Source of the DNA: Bacteroidetes bacterium ADurb.Bin174
Lineage (GTDB): Bacteria > Bacteroidota > Bacteroidia > Bacteroidales > Paludibacteraceae
Assembly (NCBI GenBank): GCA_002070265.1
Contig: MWCX01000040.1
Span: 1 to 64,000 of the forward strand
Length of the DNA stretch: 64,000 nucleotides
Direction: 5' to 3'
In this document: piece by piece, positions 9,612 through 18,305 of the stretch
How positions within the stretch are numbered: the first letter of the stretch is position 1
How the letters are laid out: the number at the start of each line of letters is the position of its first letter
Notes under the pieces: generated by a model
What the model saw: the letters and a program-made list of their open reading frames with translations, nothing else
The model's database searches: none
What the model was told of the DNA's origin: nothing
Position numbers and translations under genes: made by a program

Positions 9612-12386
9612 ATGAGAACTAACTATTTCATATTAGCATTCACCATCCTTACCATGATGGCATGTTCAGATCTACAGAAACAAACTGAACTTGTGATTGG
9701 TGTTTCGCAATGTAGTGATGATGCCTGGCGTCGAACCATGAATGAGGAAATGTTGAGGGAAGCCTCGTTTTATCCCAATTTGAAAGTTTCAATAAAGACT
9801 GCTTATGATAGCAATCAGCAACAAATCCAGGATATAGAAAGTTTTATCGCGAGTCGTGTTGACTTAATTGTGGTTTCGCCCAACGAGGCTATTCCACTTA
9901 CTCCGGTTATAGAAAAGACGATGGGAGAAGGCATTCCGGTTATTTTAGTTGATCGCAAGACAAGTACAGGTAACTATACGGCTTTTATTGGCGCCGACAA
10001 TTATCAAATAGGACGTGAAGTCGGCTTATATGCTGCTAATTTACTGAATGGGGAAGGAAATATAATAGAAATTCGTGGATTGGAAGGATCTACTCCTGAG
10101 CAAGAACGTCATGCAGGATTTATTGAAGTGGTAAATGAACATCGAAATATGCACATCATTTATGATGATTTTGGAAACTGGTTTAGAAAAGAAGCCAAAG
10201 AATCCATGCAGGATATTCTCAATCACTTCGACGATATTGATTTGGTTTTTGCTCATAATGATGAAATGGCTATTGGTGTTTACGAAGCCTTAAAATTAAA
10301 AACTAAGGGCAAGCTTCCGGTTATTTTAGGAATAGATGCTTTATCTTCTCCTGACGGAGGAATTCAAAAGGTAATTGAAGGCGTCATTGATGCTACATTC
10401 ATGTATCCTACCGGAGGTGAAAAGGCCATTCAGATAGCTTATAACATTCTCAATCACAAAGCATTTGAAAAAGAAACTGTCTTGCATACAGCAGTCGTTG
10501 ATAAAACAAATGCTCGAGTGATAAAGCTGCAAACCGATCAAATTCATTTTCATCAACAACGCATCGAACAACTAAACAATGTGTTGGATAAAAATTTGGT
10601 GAAATATAGTTCCCAACGTAATATCCTCTATGCATCATTGGTAGTGATAATCTTATTTATAACACTTTCCATTTTATTGTTCCGGCTCATTCGACAAAAG
10701 AATAGAAGCAATAAATTGCTCAAGGATCAAAACATTGCCATCAACCGACAAAAAGAAGCAATTTCTGAACAAAGGGATCAATTGATTACTTTATCAAAGA
10801 ACATAGAAGATGCTACTCAAGCTAAGATTTCGTTTTTTACGAATATCTCCCACGAATTTAAAACTCCTTTAACCTTGCTACATGGTCCTTTGGAGAGTTT
10901 AGTAAAAAATGAGGAACTCTCAACTGAGGGAAAGCGACTTGCCAATCTAATGAAGAAAAATGTTCAGGTATTGATGAAACTGATCAATCAAATCACTGAT
11001 TTCAGACAGTATGAAAATGGGAAAATGCAAATGTATTTTACGTTGAGTGACTTAAAAATTTTTATTCAAGATGTTTACGATTCATTTTTCGAATTGAGCA
11101 AAAAGAAACACATCCATTTTAGTTATACAGCCTCTAATGATAATTTTATCATTTGGTTCGATAAAGATAAGATGGAAAAAATTTGTTATAACTTACTATC
11201 TAATGCTTTTAAATTTACTCCTGAAAATGGCAAAATTCATATCTATTTAACTTCCCTCATCAAGAATAATGAACATTATGCGCAGATTACTTTCTCGGAT
11301 ACGGGAAAAGGAATTTCGGAACAAGATCTTGATTTAATATTCAATCGCTTTTATAAAGCAGATCGTTTGAGCTCAGGGTCAGGGATTGGATTGGAACTTA
11401 CAAAAGTTCTTGTGGGATTACATAATGGAACAATAGAAGTGAAAAGCAAGAAAAACAAAGGATCCTCTTTTATAGTGACTATACCATACAAGCAAAGCGA
11501 AATTGCTACAATAGAAGAATATCCAATGCTGAAAATAAAAGAAGAAACTGAAAAACAAGAAGTAATGGTCTTAACAGAATCTCCGATTGATGATGAGGCG
11601 GAGCTTTCCCAGGAAGATCACGGCTTGCCGTCAATTTTAATAGTAGAGGACAGTGCTGATGTTAGATTGTTTTTAAAAACGCTTTTGAAGAAAGATTTCA
11701 AGATTATTGAGGCTGAAAATGGTCAGATAGGTTTATTTAAAGCTATGAAATACGTACCTGAATTAATCATCAGTGATGTGATGATGGATGTAATGGATGG
11801 CTTTGAGTTATGTACACGCATTAAAGAAAACCTGTCTACCAGTCATATCCCTGTTATATTACTTACTGCCATGGGAGGAGACGAGCAAAGAACCATAGGA
11901 TTTGAATGTGGGGCCGATGCTTATATCCCGAAACCTTTTAATGAAGAATTATTATTAATAAGGGTGCATAGATTAATTAAAAACCGCGAAAAAATTAAAA
12001 TGTACTTTCAGCAAAACCTCACCTTTGGCGATCGAAAAGAACTGATAACGGAAACTGATAAATCGTTTGTCGAAAAATTCAGAAGTATTGTTGAAGACAA
12101 TCTGATTGAAACCGATTTAAGTGTAGATGAGGTCGGACAACGTTTGGGCTTGTCCCGCGTACAATTGTATCGTAAAATTAAATTACTCACTAACTACGCA
12201 CCTAATGAGTTGATTCGCATAATCAGATTAAAAGCAGCCGAACAGGACATTCTCAATACAGATAAAACCTTGTCTGAAATTGCATATGATACAGGTTTTT
12301 CATCTCCGTCCTATTTCACTAAATGCTTTAAAGAATACTTCCAAGAAAGTCCTACCGAATACATCAAACGAGTGAAAACATCGTAG
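9612..12386 (+). CDS. Hybrid two-component system regulator with periplasmic-binding-protein sensor (fructan PUL)
   Basis: A 924-residue one-protein two-component system. Order: signal segment; a periplasmic sugar-binding (LacI/ribose-binding type) domain at about 25-300, with VLVDRK-like and DLVFAHNDEMAIG motifs; a transmembrane helix near 340-362; a histidine kinase (phospho-acceptor His in FFTNISHEFKTPL near 414, ATPase motifs NLLSNAFKFT, DTGKGIS and GSGIGLEL); a receiver (ILIVEDSADV, phospho-acceptor Asp near 720 in ISDVMMDVMDG, Lys in PKPF); and an AraC-type DNA-binding domain at about 815-920. The sensor type is that of BT1754, which binds fructose in B. thetaiotaomicron, and differs from the more common beta-propeller sensors. 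It probably activates the GH32-susCD operon upstream. Confidence 0.95.
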   Translation: MRTNYFILAFTILTMMACSDLQKQTELVIGVSQCSDDAWRRTMNEEMLREASFYPNLKVSIKTAYDSNQQQIQDIESFIASRVDLIVVSPNEAIPLTPVIEKTMGEGIPVILVDRKTSTGNYTAFIGADNYQIGREVGLYAANLLNGEGNIIEIRGLEGSTPEQERHAGFIEVVNEHRNMHIIYDDFGNWFRKEAKESMQDILNHFDDIDLVFAHNDEMAIGVYEALKLKTKGKLPVILGIDALSSPDGGIQKVIEGVIDATFMYPTGGEKAIQIAYNILNHKAFEKETVLHTAVVDKTNARVIKLQTDQIHFHQQRIEQLNNVLDKNLVKYSSQRNILYASLVVIILFITLSILLFRLIRQKNRSNKLLKDQNIAINRQKEAISEQRDQLITLSKNIEDATQAKISFFTNISHEFKTPLTLLHGPLESLVKNEELSTEGKRLANLMKKNVQVLMKLINQITDFRQYENGKMQMYFTLSDLKIFIQDVYDSFFELSKKKHIHFSYTASNDNFIIWFDKDKMEKICYNLLSNAFKFTPENGKIHIYLTSLIKNNEHYAQITFSDTGKGISEQDLDLIFNRFYKADRLSSGSGIGLELTKVLVGLHNGTIEVKSKKNKGSSFIVTIPYKQSEIATIEEYPMLKIKEETEKQEVMVLTESPIDDEAELSQEDHGLPSILIVEDSADVRLFLKTLLKKDFKIIEAENGQIGLFKAMKYVPELIISDVMMDVMDGFELCTRIKENLSTSHIPVILLTAMGGDEQRTIGFECGADAYIPKPFNEELLLIRVHRLIKNREKIKMYFQQNLTFGDRKELITETDKSFVEKFRSIVEDNLIETDLSVDEVGQRLGLSRVQLYRKIKLLTNYAPNELIRIIRLKAAEQDILNTDKTLSEIAYDTGFSSPSYFTKCFKEYFQESPTEYIKRVKTS

Positions 12387-12524
12387 TTGATCATCACATC
12401 ACTGGTGGCGTAGCAGTTTTCTAAAATACTCGTGATTAGAATCATACGTTACGGCTCCTTTAGATTTGCTTAAAACAATCAATGTAATAATATACAATTG
12501 AGCCGAGGTCGGTCGTAATCTGCA

Positions 12525-12542
12525 TAAATTTGCGTAAATTTG
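12525..12542 (+). promoter_or_regulatory. Tandem -7 promoter elements upstream of the MlaE-like gene
   Basis: TAAATTTG occurs twice in direct repeat (12525-12532 and 12535-12542), both exact matches to TAnnTTTG, in the repeat TAAATTTGCG/TAAATTTGCA. The second copy ends 24 nt before the ATG at 12567. Its presence argues that the in-frame TTG at 12540, inside the element, is not the translational start. Confidence 0.55.
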
Positions 12543-12566
12543 CACACGAATACACAAACAACAGGT

Positions 12567-13307
12567 ATGAAATTTTTTAAAGAGGTCGGCAGGTATGTGC
12601 TGCTAATGCGCAAAGTGTTGGTTTTACCCGACAGATGGAAGATGTTCTTCCGCCAATTTCCGAAAGAACTGGAAAAGTTAGGCTTACAGTCCTTGCCCAT
12701 CGTGCTCATCATCTCTGTATTTATTGGAGCAATCCTGACCATCCAAACAAAATTAAACACTGAAAACCCCTTATTACCTACTTACAGTACAGGATTGGTG
12801 ACACGCGACACTTTACTGCTTGAGTTTTCATCCACCATACTTTGTTTGATTCTTGCCGGAAAAATCGGCTCTAATATAGCATCAGAAATCGGGACCATGC
12901 GCATCACAGAACAAATTGATGCATTGGAAATCATGGGGGTTAATTCCGCTAACTATCTGATCCTGCCTAAAATAGTCGCATTTGTTGTGATGACCCCGTT
13001 CTTAGTGATTATCAGCATGGGCGTAGGATTAATAGGTGGATATTTGGTTGGGCTATTCAGCGATATAATCACCGTTGCCGATTATCTCCTGGGAATCCAG
13101 TATGCTTTTATCCCTTATTATGTAGTCTATTCTTTAGTGAAATCTTTGGTATTTGCCTTCATCATCTCCTCTGTAGCCGCTTATTATGGATATTATGCCT
13201 ACGGAGGTGCATTGGATGTGGGTAAGGCAAGTACCAATGCAGTGGTAAACAGCAGCATCCTGATTTTGTTCTTCAACCTGCTGATAACCAACCTTATGCT
13301 GAATTAG
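12567..13307 (+). CDS. mlaE: MlaE/YrbE-family lipid ABC transporter permease
   Basis: A 246-residue inner-membrane permease of the MlaE family, the membrane part of ABC systems that move phospholipid between the membranes of Gram-negative cells. About five hydrophobic segments follow an amphipathic N-terminal helix, and family landmarks are present: VFIGAILTIQ, the cytoplasmic coupling region EIGTMRITEQIDALEIMGVN and the C-terminal GALDVGKAST. I chose the ATG at 12567 over an in-frame TTG at 12540, which lies in the -7 element. No adjacent ATPase (MlaF) or MCE-domain protein (MlaD) is in this window. It meets deoC tail to tail, the two stop codons sharing the 4 bases TTAG at 13304-13307. Confidence 0.9.
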   Translation: MKFFKEVGRYVLLMRKVLVLPDRWKMFFRQFPKELEKLGLQSLPIVLIISVFIGAILTIQTKLNTENPLLPTYSTGLVTRDTLLLEFSSTILCLILAGKIGSNIASEIGTMRITEQIDALEIMGVNSANYLILPKIVAFVVMTPFLVIISMGVGLIGGYLVGLFSDIITVADYLLGIQYAFIPYYVVYSLVKSLVFAFIISSVAAYYGYYAYGGALDVGKASTNAVVNSSILILFFNLLITNLMLN

Positions 13308-14188
13308 AAATACCTGGTCTCCTTCCCTACTATCTCATTCAGTAAATTGTTGGCTAACCGGCTGGCTCCTATTCTGAAGTATTTTTTATCCAGCCATCCT
13401 GTTCCGAGAATTTGTTTGACTATGGTGTAATATGTTACTGCATCCTCTGCAGTCACAATGCCTCCGGCTACTTTGATCCCGACTTTTTCACGGGTTTTTG
13501 CATGCCATGCTTTGATGGCTTGACACATGACATAAGTGGCTTCCGGTGTGGCTGATACAGTTGCTTTTCCGGTAGACGTTTTGATAAAATCAGCACCCGA
13601 CGACATAGCTAAAACAGATGCTTTCTTGATTTCAGAAGTTGAAGGTAATATTCCCGATTCTAAGATGACTTTCAAAGGAGCCTTTCTGCAAGATGCTTTC
13701 ATCTCTTCCAATTCTCCCCTTACTTTTTCATACTCACCGGAAAGAAAATCACCGACAGGCATGACCACATCAATTTCATCCGCTCCTTCCATCACTGCCA
13801 TGGCAGTTTCAGCAGTTTTTATTTCGGCAAAAGTTTGAGATGCGGGAAATCCTCCGGACACAGCAACTGTTTTCACATCTACCTGCAAGGTGTTTTTTAC
13901 GGTAGATATAAAATTGGGATACACACAAATTCCTGCCGGAAGTGGGGCTTCCGGAAAAATCTTGGGCATTCTGTTTACCTTTTGCACCATTTTTACAATT
14001 TGCACATCGTTGTCTGTACTGTTTAATGAAGTCAAATCCATACAGCCCAGACAAAATTTGTAAACTTCAGTATTCAGGTTAGATGACAAATGAGTATGAA
14101 GCAGTTGCTCCACTTCCTGTCTGACTTGCCTGTCGTTCAAAGCGGCACAATGGTATTGAGTAAAAAGTTCTTCGTAAATATTATTCAT
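13304..14188 (-). CDS. deoC: Deoxyribose-phosphate aldolase
   Basis: A 294-residue class I aldolase cleaving 2-deoxyribose 5-phosphate to glyceraldehyde 3-phosphate and acetaldehyde in deoxynucleoside catabolism. The Schiff-base lysine is Lys203 in DFIKTSTGK, a second active-site lysine is Lys239 in GIKVAGGI, and the acidic residue is in ADEIDVVMPVG (about 136-146). The protein is longer at its N-terminus (~70 residues) than E. coli DeoC, as is usual for the longer family branch. Its first 8 bases overlap the 3' end of psd, so the two are translationally linked, and the pair is probably driven from the promoter at 14869. Confidence 0.95.
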   Translation of the reverse strand: MNNIYEELFTQYHCAALNDRQVRQEVEQLLHTHLSSNLNTEVYKFCLGCMDLTSLNSTDNDVQIVKMVQKVNRMPKIFPEAPLPAGICVYPNFISTVKNTLQVDVKTVAVSGGFPASQTFAEIKTAETAMAVMEGADEIDVVMPVGDFLSGEYEKVRGELEEMKASCRKAPLKVILESGILPSTSEIKKASVLAMSSGADFIKTSTGKATVSATPEATYVMCQAIKAWHAKTREKVGIKVAGGIVTAEDAVTYYTIVKQILGTGWLDKKYFRIGASRLANNLLNEIVGKETRYF

Positions 14189-14858
14189 TTAATCTGGCAA
14201 TTATGGTCTCATTACCGGTAGTTTGTTCACCCACTGCCACATAAATTTCAGTGTCCATAGGTAAAAAAATATCTACCCGTGAGCCAAATTTAATAAAACC
14301 CAAATGTTCATTCAGATGACATTCTATACCCGGATGAGCGTAAGTAACAATCCTTTGTGCCAATGCTCCGGCAATCTGACGCACCAATATCTGCGTTTTA
14401 AAAGGTGTTTCAATGACGATGGTAGAACGTTCGTTCTCATGACTGGATTTGGGGAGATAAGCTGCGAGGTGTCTGCCTTTTCTGTGTCTGGTTTTCAGCA
14501 CTTTACCTGCTATGGGATACCAATTGGCATGTACATTAAATATCGACATAAAAATGGAAATTTGTATCCTCTGATCGCCAAAATACTCAAGTTCATCCGT
14601 TGGCTCAATCACCACCACACGTCCGTCAGCAGGCGCTACGACCAAGCTCGGATCGTCAATTTCCACAATGCGCGTCGGGTTACGAAAAAAATACGCAAAA
14701 AAGACCATCACACTGGCAGACACCAAAGTTGTAATTGCCAGCAAAACATTAGGAAATCTCAGATAGACAAACAAATTGAGAATAAACAGGACGAGTAACA
14801 ACACCATCAATATTAGTCGTCCTTCCTTATGTACTCTAATGCGCTTCAATTGCTTCAA
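14181..14858 (-). CDS. psd: Phosphatidylserine decarboxylase, short (archaetidylserine-type) form
   Basis: A 225-residue pyruvoyl-dependent decarboxylase making phosphatidylethanolamine from phosphatidylserine. Two hydrophobic segments near residues 14-33 and 38-57 anchor it in the inner membrane. The proenzyme self-cleavage site is FGSRVD, Gly192-Ser193, where Ser becomes the pyruvoyl group. The conserved FMSIFNVHANWYP region (about 103-115) is intact. The short form without the LGST motif is common in Bacteroidota. Translation appears to start at TTG: no in-frame ATG lies upstream, and the residues after it (LKRIRVHKEG) match the usual N-terminus of relatives. A promoter sits 10 bp upstream. 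Confidence 0.93.
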   Translation of the reverse strand: MKQLKRIRVHKEGRLILMVLLLVLFILNLFVYLRFPNVLLAITTLVSASVMVFFAYFFRNPTRIVEIDDPSLVVAPADGRVVVIEPTDELEYFGDQRIQISIFMSIFNVHANWYPIAGKVLKTRHRKGRHLAAYLPKSSHENERSTIVIETPFKTQILVRQIAGALAQRIVTYAHPGIECHLNEHLGFIKFGSRVDIFLPMDTEIYVAVGEQTTGNETIIARLNE

Positions 14859-14868
14859 TTTTAAGCAA

Positions 14869-14899
14869 CAAAGGTAAATAAAAGCTTTTATTTTTCAAA
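14869..14899 (-). promoter_or_regulatory. Promoter of psd-deoC (-7 and -33 elements)
   Basis: Read on the minus strand, TACCTTTG (14876-14869) matches TAnnTTTG, and TTTG (14899-14896) lies 19 bp upstream at the -33 position. The -7 element ends 10 nt before the TTG start of psd, so the leader would be only a few nucleotides. Confidence 0.6.
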
Positions 14900-14967
14900 G
14901 CCTGATGAATTGCCTTTAACCAACCGCCAATTTCACCCTAAGGCTGTGTAAATTAAAAATTATCATG

Positions 14968-14975
14968 TAACTTTG
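14968..14975 (+). promoter_or_regulatory. -7 promoter element upstream of purB
   Basis: TAACTTTG matches TAnnTTTG. A TGTG at 14945-14948 lies 19 bp upstream but is a weak -33. The leader to the purB ATG at 15072 would be about 90 nt; I see no strong structure or known riboswitch in it. Confidence 0.45.
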
Positions 14976-15071
14976 CTGCCGACTCAGTTAATTAAATGCG
15001 ATGTCTTAAAACAAATATTCAACTAAAAAACAAAAAGGTGTCTTAGAAATCAACTTTAACACATACCCAAT

Positions 15072-16415
15072 ATGAACTTTTCCATTCTTTCTGCCATTTC
15101 CCCCATTGATGGTCGTTATCGCTCCAAAACCGATCCGTATGCTCCTTACTTTTCAGAATTCGGATTGATATATTACCGCGTTAAAGTAGAAATTGAGTAT
15201 TTCATCGCCTTATGTGAAATTCCGCTTAAACAGTTGGAAGCCGTACCGGCTGATTCTTTCTCCAAACTAAGGGCTATATACAAGAACTTTTCCGAAGCAG
15301 ATGCTCAACGCATTAAGGTTATTGAAAAAACAACCAATCACGATGTAAAAGCAGTTGAATATTTCATCAAAGACCAGTTTGATAAATTGGGTTTGTCTGC
15401 ATTTAAAGAATTTGTACACTTCGGATTAACATCGCAAGATATTAATAATACTGCTGTTCCTATGTCGATTCGAGATGCCATGCAGCAGGTTTATTATCCC
15501 GAAACGGCTAAGTTGATACGCACGTTGGAATATTTGGCTGATGAGTGGAGGGATGTTTCCATGTTGGCAAAAACACACGGACAACCGGCTTCTCCGACAA
15601 GACTTGGTAAAGAAATCATGGTGTATGTACATCGCTTGAACGAGCAAATGGCTTTACTGAAAAGTGTTCCGCATGCTGCGAAATTCGGAGGTGCTACCGG
15701 TAATTTTAATGCTCATGTTGTGGCTTATCCTACCATCAATTGGAAGAAATTCGGAAATGAGTTTGTTACAGACAGATTGGGTTTGGTGCGTGAAAAATGG
15801 ACTACTCAAATTTCGAACTATGACCATTTGGCGGCACAATTAGACGGGATTAAACGCATCAATAATATCCTCATTGATTTATGCCGTGATATATGGACCT
15901 ATATTTCGATGGAATATTTCAAGCAAAAAATCAAAGAAGGAGAAGTTGGTTCTTCTGCCATGCCACATAAGGTAAATCCCATTGACTTTGAAAACGCAGA
16001 AGGTAACCTGGGTATGGCAAATGCCGTTTATGAGTTTTTAGCCAACAAATTGCCTATTTCGCGTTTGCAGCGTGACTTAACCGACAGTACGGTACTGCGC
16101 AATATCGGAGTACCTTTTTCACACACCTTGATTGCATCCCAAAGCATCATGAAGGGGCTGGATAAGTTATTACTCAATGAAGTGGCTATCTATAAGGATT
16201 TGGACAGGAATTGGGCTGTGGTGGCAGAAGCCATTCAAACCATTTTGCGCCGTGAATCTTATCCTGAGCCTTATGAAAGTCTGAAAGCACTGACCCGCAC
16301 CAATGAAGCTATTACTGCTCAAACTGTCAAGGACTTTATTGAAACTTTGGACGTAGAGGAAACGGTAAAAGAAGAGCTGAGGAGAATTACGCCAAGGAAT
16401 TATACGGGCATTTAA
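15072..16415 (+). CDS. purB: Adenylosuccinate lyase
   Basis: A 447-residue cytoplasmic enzyme of the fumarase/aspartase superfamily that splits SAICAR and adenylosuccinate in purine synthesis. The superfamily signature GSSAMPHKVNPIDFEN lies near residue 300, with the catalytic loop serine in the first part; THGQPASPTRLGKE (about 172-185) and FGLTSQDINNTA (about 117-128) are the other two conserved regions. Length and start (MNFSILSAISPIDGRY) match the E. coli-type branch, which is longer at the C-terminus. An MsbA-like exporter gene starts 12 bp downstream. Confidence 0.97.
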   Translation: MNFSILSAISPIDGRYRSKTDPYAPYFSEFGLIYYRVKVEIEYFIALCEIPLKQLEAVPADSFSKLRAIYKNFSEADAQRIKVIEKTTNHDVKAVEYFIKDQFDKLGLSAFKEFVHFGLTSQDINNTAVPMSIRDAMQQVYYPETAKLIRTLEYLADEWRDVSMLAKTHGQPASPTRLGKEIMVYVHRLNEQMALLKSVPHAAKFGGATGNFNAHVVAYPTINWKKFGNEFVTDRLGLVREKWTTQISNYDHLAAQLDGIKRINNILIDLCRDIWTYISMEYFKQKIKEGEVGSSAMPHKVNPIDFENAEGNLGMANAVYEFLANKLPISRLQRDLTDSTVLRNIGVPFSHTLIASQSIMKGLDKLLLNEVAIYKDLDRNWAVVAEAIQTILRRESYPEPYESLKALTRTNEAITAQTVKDFIETLDVEETVKEELRRITPRNYTGI

Positions 16416-16427
16416 TGCGTTGATTTT

Positions 16428-18266
16428 ATGTTAGATATAATCTCTTTATTCAAACGATTTCTCCCTCCCTACAAAAAATACATTGCGGGCAGCTTGTTGT
16501 TCAATTTGTTGGCAACCATTTTCAGCTTATTTTCTTTTGCTGCCATCATACCGGTTTTGCAAATTCTCTTTAACTTAAAAAAACCTGATATTGTCTATAT
16601 GCCCTGGACATGGAGTGACACACTGTCGGATTTAGTTGCGGCTTTCAAAAACAATTTCTCTTATTGGCTGACTACTACCATCACTTCTATCGGACCGGGA
16701 CTCACCTTATTATACATAGGTCTGTTTTTAATTGTGCTAACCGCTTTGAAGACCGGTTCAACTTACTTGGGATTACGCATGGTTATTCCTATGCGCACAG
16801 GGGTAGTCAGGGATATTAAAAACAAACTGTACCAAAAAATCGTTTCTCTGCCTATAGGATATTTTACGGAAGAAAGAAAGGGTGACATCATGTCGCGGAT
16901 GTCTTCTGATGTGACTGAAGTAGAGCAATCCATTCTGAATGCCGTGGATATGATTTTCAAAAACCCGATGATGATAGTCATTTATCTGGGAGTGATGTTT
17001 ATAATGAGTTGGGAGTTAACGATTTTCGTCTTGCTACTCTTGCCCATCAGCGGCTGGTTGATTGGTATCATCGGCAGGAACTTGCGAAGAAAGTCGGCCG
17101 TTGCTCAGGCACAACAAGGAGAAATGCTCTCGCAAATGGATGAGACTTTAGGTGGACTGCGCGTAGTCAAAGCTTTTAATGCGGAAACCAAGTTGGAAAA
17201 ACGTTTTGCGGCATTGAACGAACGCATTCGCAAGTCTTTCAGTTATCTGTATGCACGCCACAACCTGGCAACACCCCTGGGCGAATTTGTCGGTACTGTA
17301 GTCATAGCCATCCTGCTGTGGTTTGGAGGCATGTTGATAGTAGGAGAAAAAAGTGTCATTGGTCCGGCTGAGTTTATTTACTATTTAGTCATCTTCTACA
17401 GCATCATCGGTCCGGCAAAAGAACTTTCCCGGGCTTCTTACGGAGTTAAAAAAGGCATGGCTGCCTTAGACAGAATAGACACTATATTAAATGCCGAAAA
17501 CAATATTCCTGAGCCTAAAAAACCGGTTCAGATTACAGGTTTCCACGATAAAATCGAATTTATAGATTTGAGTTTCAAATATGAAACCGAATGGGTATTA
17601 AAGGATATCAATCTAATTGTACCCAAAGGGCATACAGTGGCTTTAGTCGGACAGTCAGGCTCCGGAAAAACAACTCTGATTGACCTATTACCGCGCTTTT
17701 ATGAAGTTAAGAAAGGGAAGATTTTGATGGATGGTATTGACATTAAGAATATACATACCCATGACATTCGAAAACTGATGGGCAACGTAAACCAGGACGC
17801 CTTTCTTTTCAACGATTCTTTCTTTAATAATATTGCTTTTGGGGTGGATGAAGCTACCATGGAGGAAGTTGTTGAAGCAGCAAAAATTGCCAATGCCCAT
17901 GATTTTATCATGGCAACCGAGCATGGCTATGAGTCGAATATAGGCGACAGAGGCAACAAACTTTCGGGCGGGCAACGGCAGCGCATCAGCATAGCCCGGG
18001 CAATCCTGAAAAATCCGCCCATCTTAATTTTGGATGAGGCCACTTCAGCTTTGGATACGGAATCGGAAAAAATGGTGCAAAAAGCCCTAGAGAGTCTGAT
18101 GAAAAACCGCACGACCCTGGTGGTTGCACATAGACTTTCGACCATCAAAAAGGCAGATGAAATATGCGTGCTGCATGAAGGTAGGATCGTGGAACGTGGC
18201 AAGCATGAGGATTTAATGCAACTGAACGGGCATTACAAAAAGTTGGTTGACATGCAGTCCTTTTAA
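16428..18266 (+). CDS. ABC exporter, fused permease-ATPase (MsbA-like)
   Basis: A 612-residue half-transporter with six membrane helices in the first ~340 residues followed by a nucleotide-binding domain. Walker A (GQSGSGKTT, about 405-413), the Q-loop (NVNQDAFLFN), signature LSGGQRQR, Walker B ILILDEATSALD and the H-loop VVAHRLST are all intact. Proteins of this size in Bacteroidota are usually annotated as MsbA, the lipid A flippase, but multidrug exporters look alike, so the substrate is uncertain. It lies 12 bp after purB and 39 bp before the tyrS start, where a new promoter is seen. Confidence 0.92.
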   Translation: MLDIISLFKRFLPPYKKYIAGSLLFNLLATIFSLFSFAAIIPVLQILFNLKKPDIVYMPWTWSDTLSDLVAAFKNNFSYWLTTTITSIGPGLTLLYIGLFLIVLTALKTGSTYLGLRMVIPMRTGVVRDIKNKLYQKIVSLPIGYFTEERKGDIMSRMSSDVTEVEQSILNAVDMIFKNPMMIVIYLGVMFIMSWELTIFVLLLLPISGWLIGIIGRNLRRKSAVAQAQQGEMLSQMDETLGGLRVVKAFNAETKLEKRFAALNERIRKSFSYLYARHNLATPLGEFVGTVVIAILLWFGGMLIVGEKSVIGPAEFIYYLVIFYSIIGPAKELSRASYGVKKGMAALDRIDTILNAENNIPEPKKPVQITGFHDKIEFIDLSFKYETEWVLKDINLIVPKGHTVALVGQSGSGKTTLIDLLPRFYEVKKGKILMDGIDIKNIHTHDIRKLMGNVNQDAFLFNDSFFNNIAFGVDEATMEEVVEAAKIANAHDFIMATEHGYESNIGDRGNKLSGGQRQRISIARAILKNPPILILDEATSALDTESEKMVQKALESLMKNRTTLVVAHRLSTIKKADEICVLHEGRIVERGKHEDLMQLNGHYKKLVDMQSF

Positions 18267-18276
18267 AATTAAGCCT

Positions 18277-18284
18277 TATCTTTG
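18277..18284 (+). promoter_or_regulatory. -7 promoter element of tyrS
   Basis: TATCTTTG is an exact TAnnTTTG match and ends 21 nt before the ATG at 18306. No clear -33 TTTG is seen. An in-frame TTG at 18282 lies inside the element and so is not the likely start. Confidence 0.6.
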
Positions 18285-18305
18285 CACTTCAAATTTTTTA
18301 TCAAA

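Noticed and set aside
12387-12524. Riboswitch or terminator between the hybrid regulator and the MlaE-like gene
   Set aside because: No stable stem with a U-run and no known riboswitch core could be seen; only the tandem -7 elements stand out.
12540-12566. TTG start for the MlaE-like protein (and likewise 18282 for tyrS, 46308 for purD)
   Set aside because: In all three cases the TTG is the end of a TAnnTTTG -7 promoter element, and a better ATG lies 24-27 bases downstream at the family N-terminus.
14304-14798. A 164-codon plus-strand open frame
   Set aside because: It is a shadow of psd on the opposite strand, where the pyruvoyl site and conserved motifs are clear.
14976-15071. Purine riboswitch in the purB leader
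   Set aside because: The ~95-nt leader is A-rich and lacks the three-stem core with conserved junction bases.
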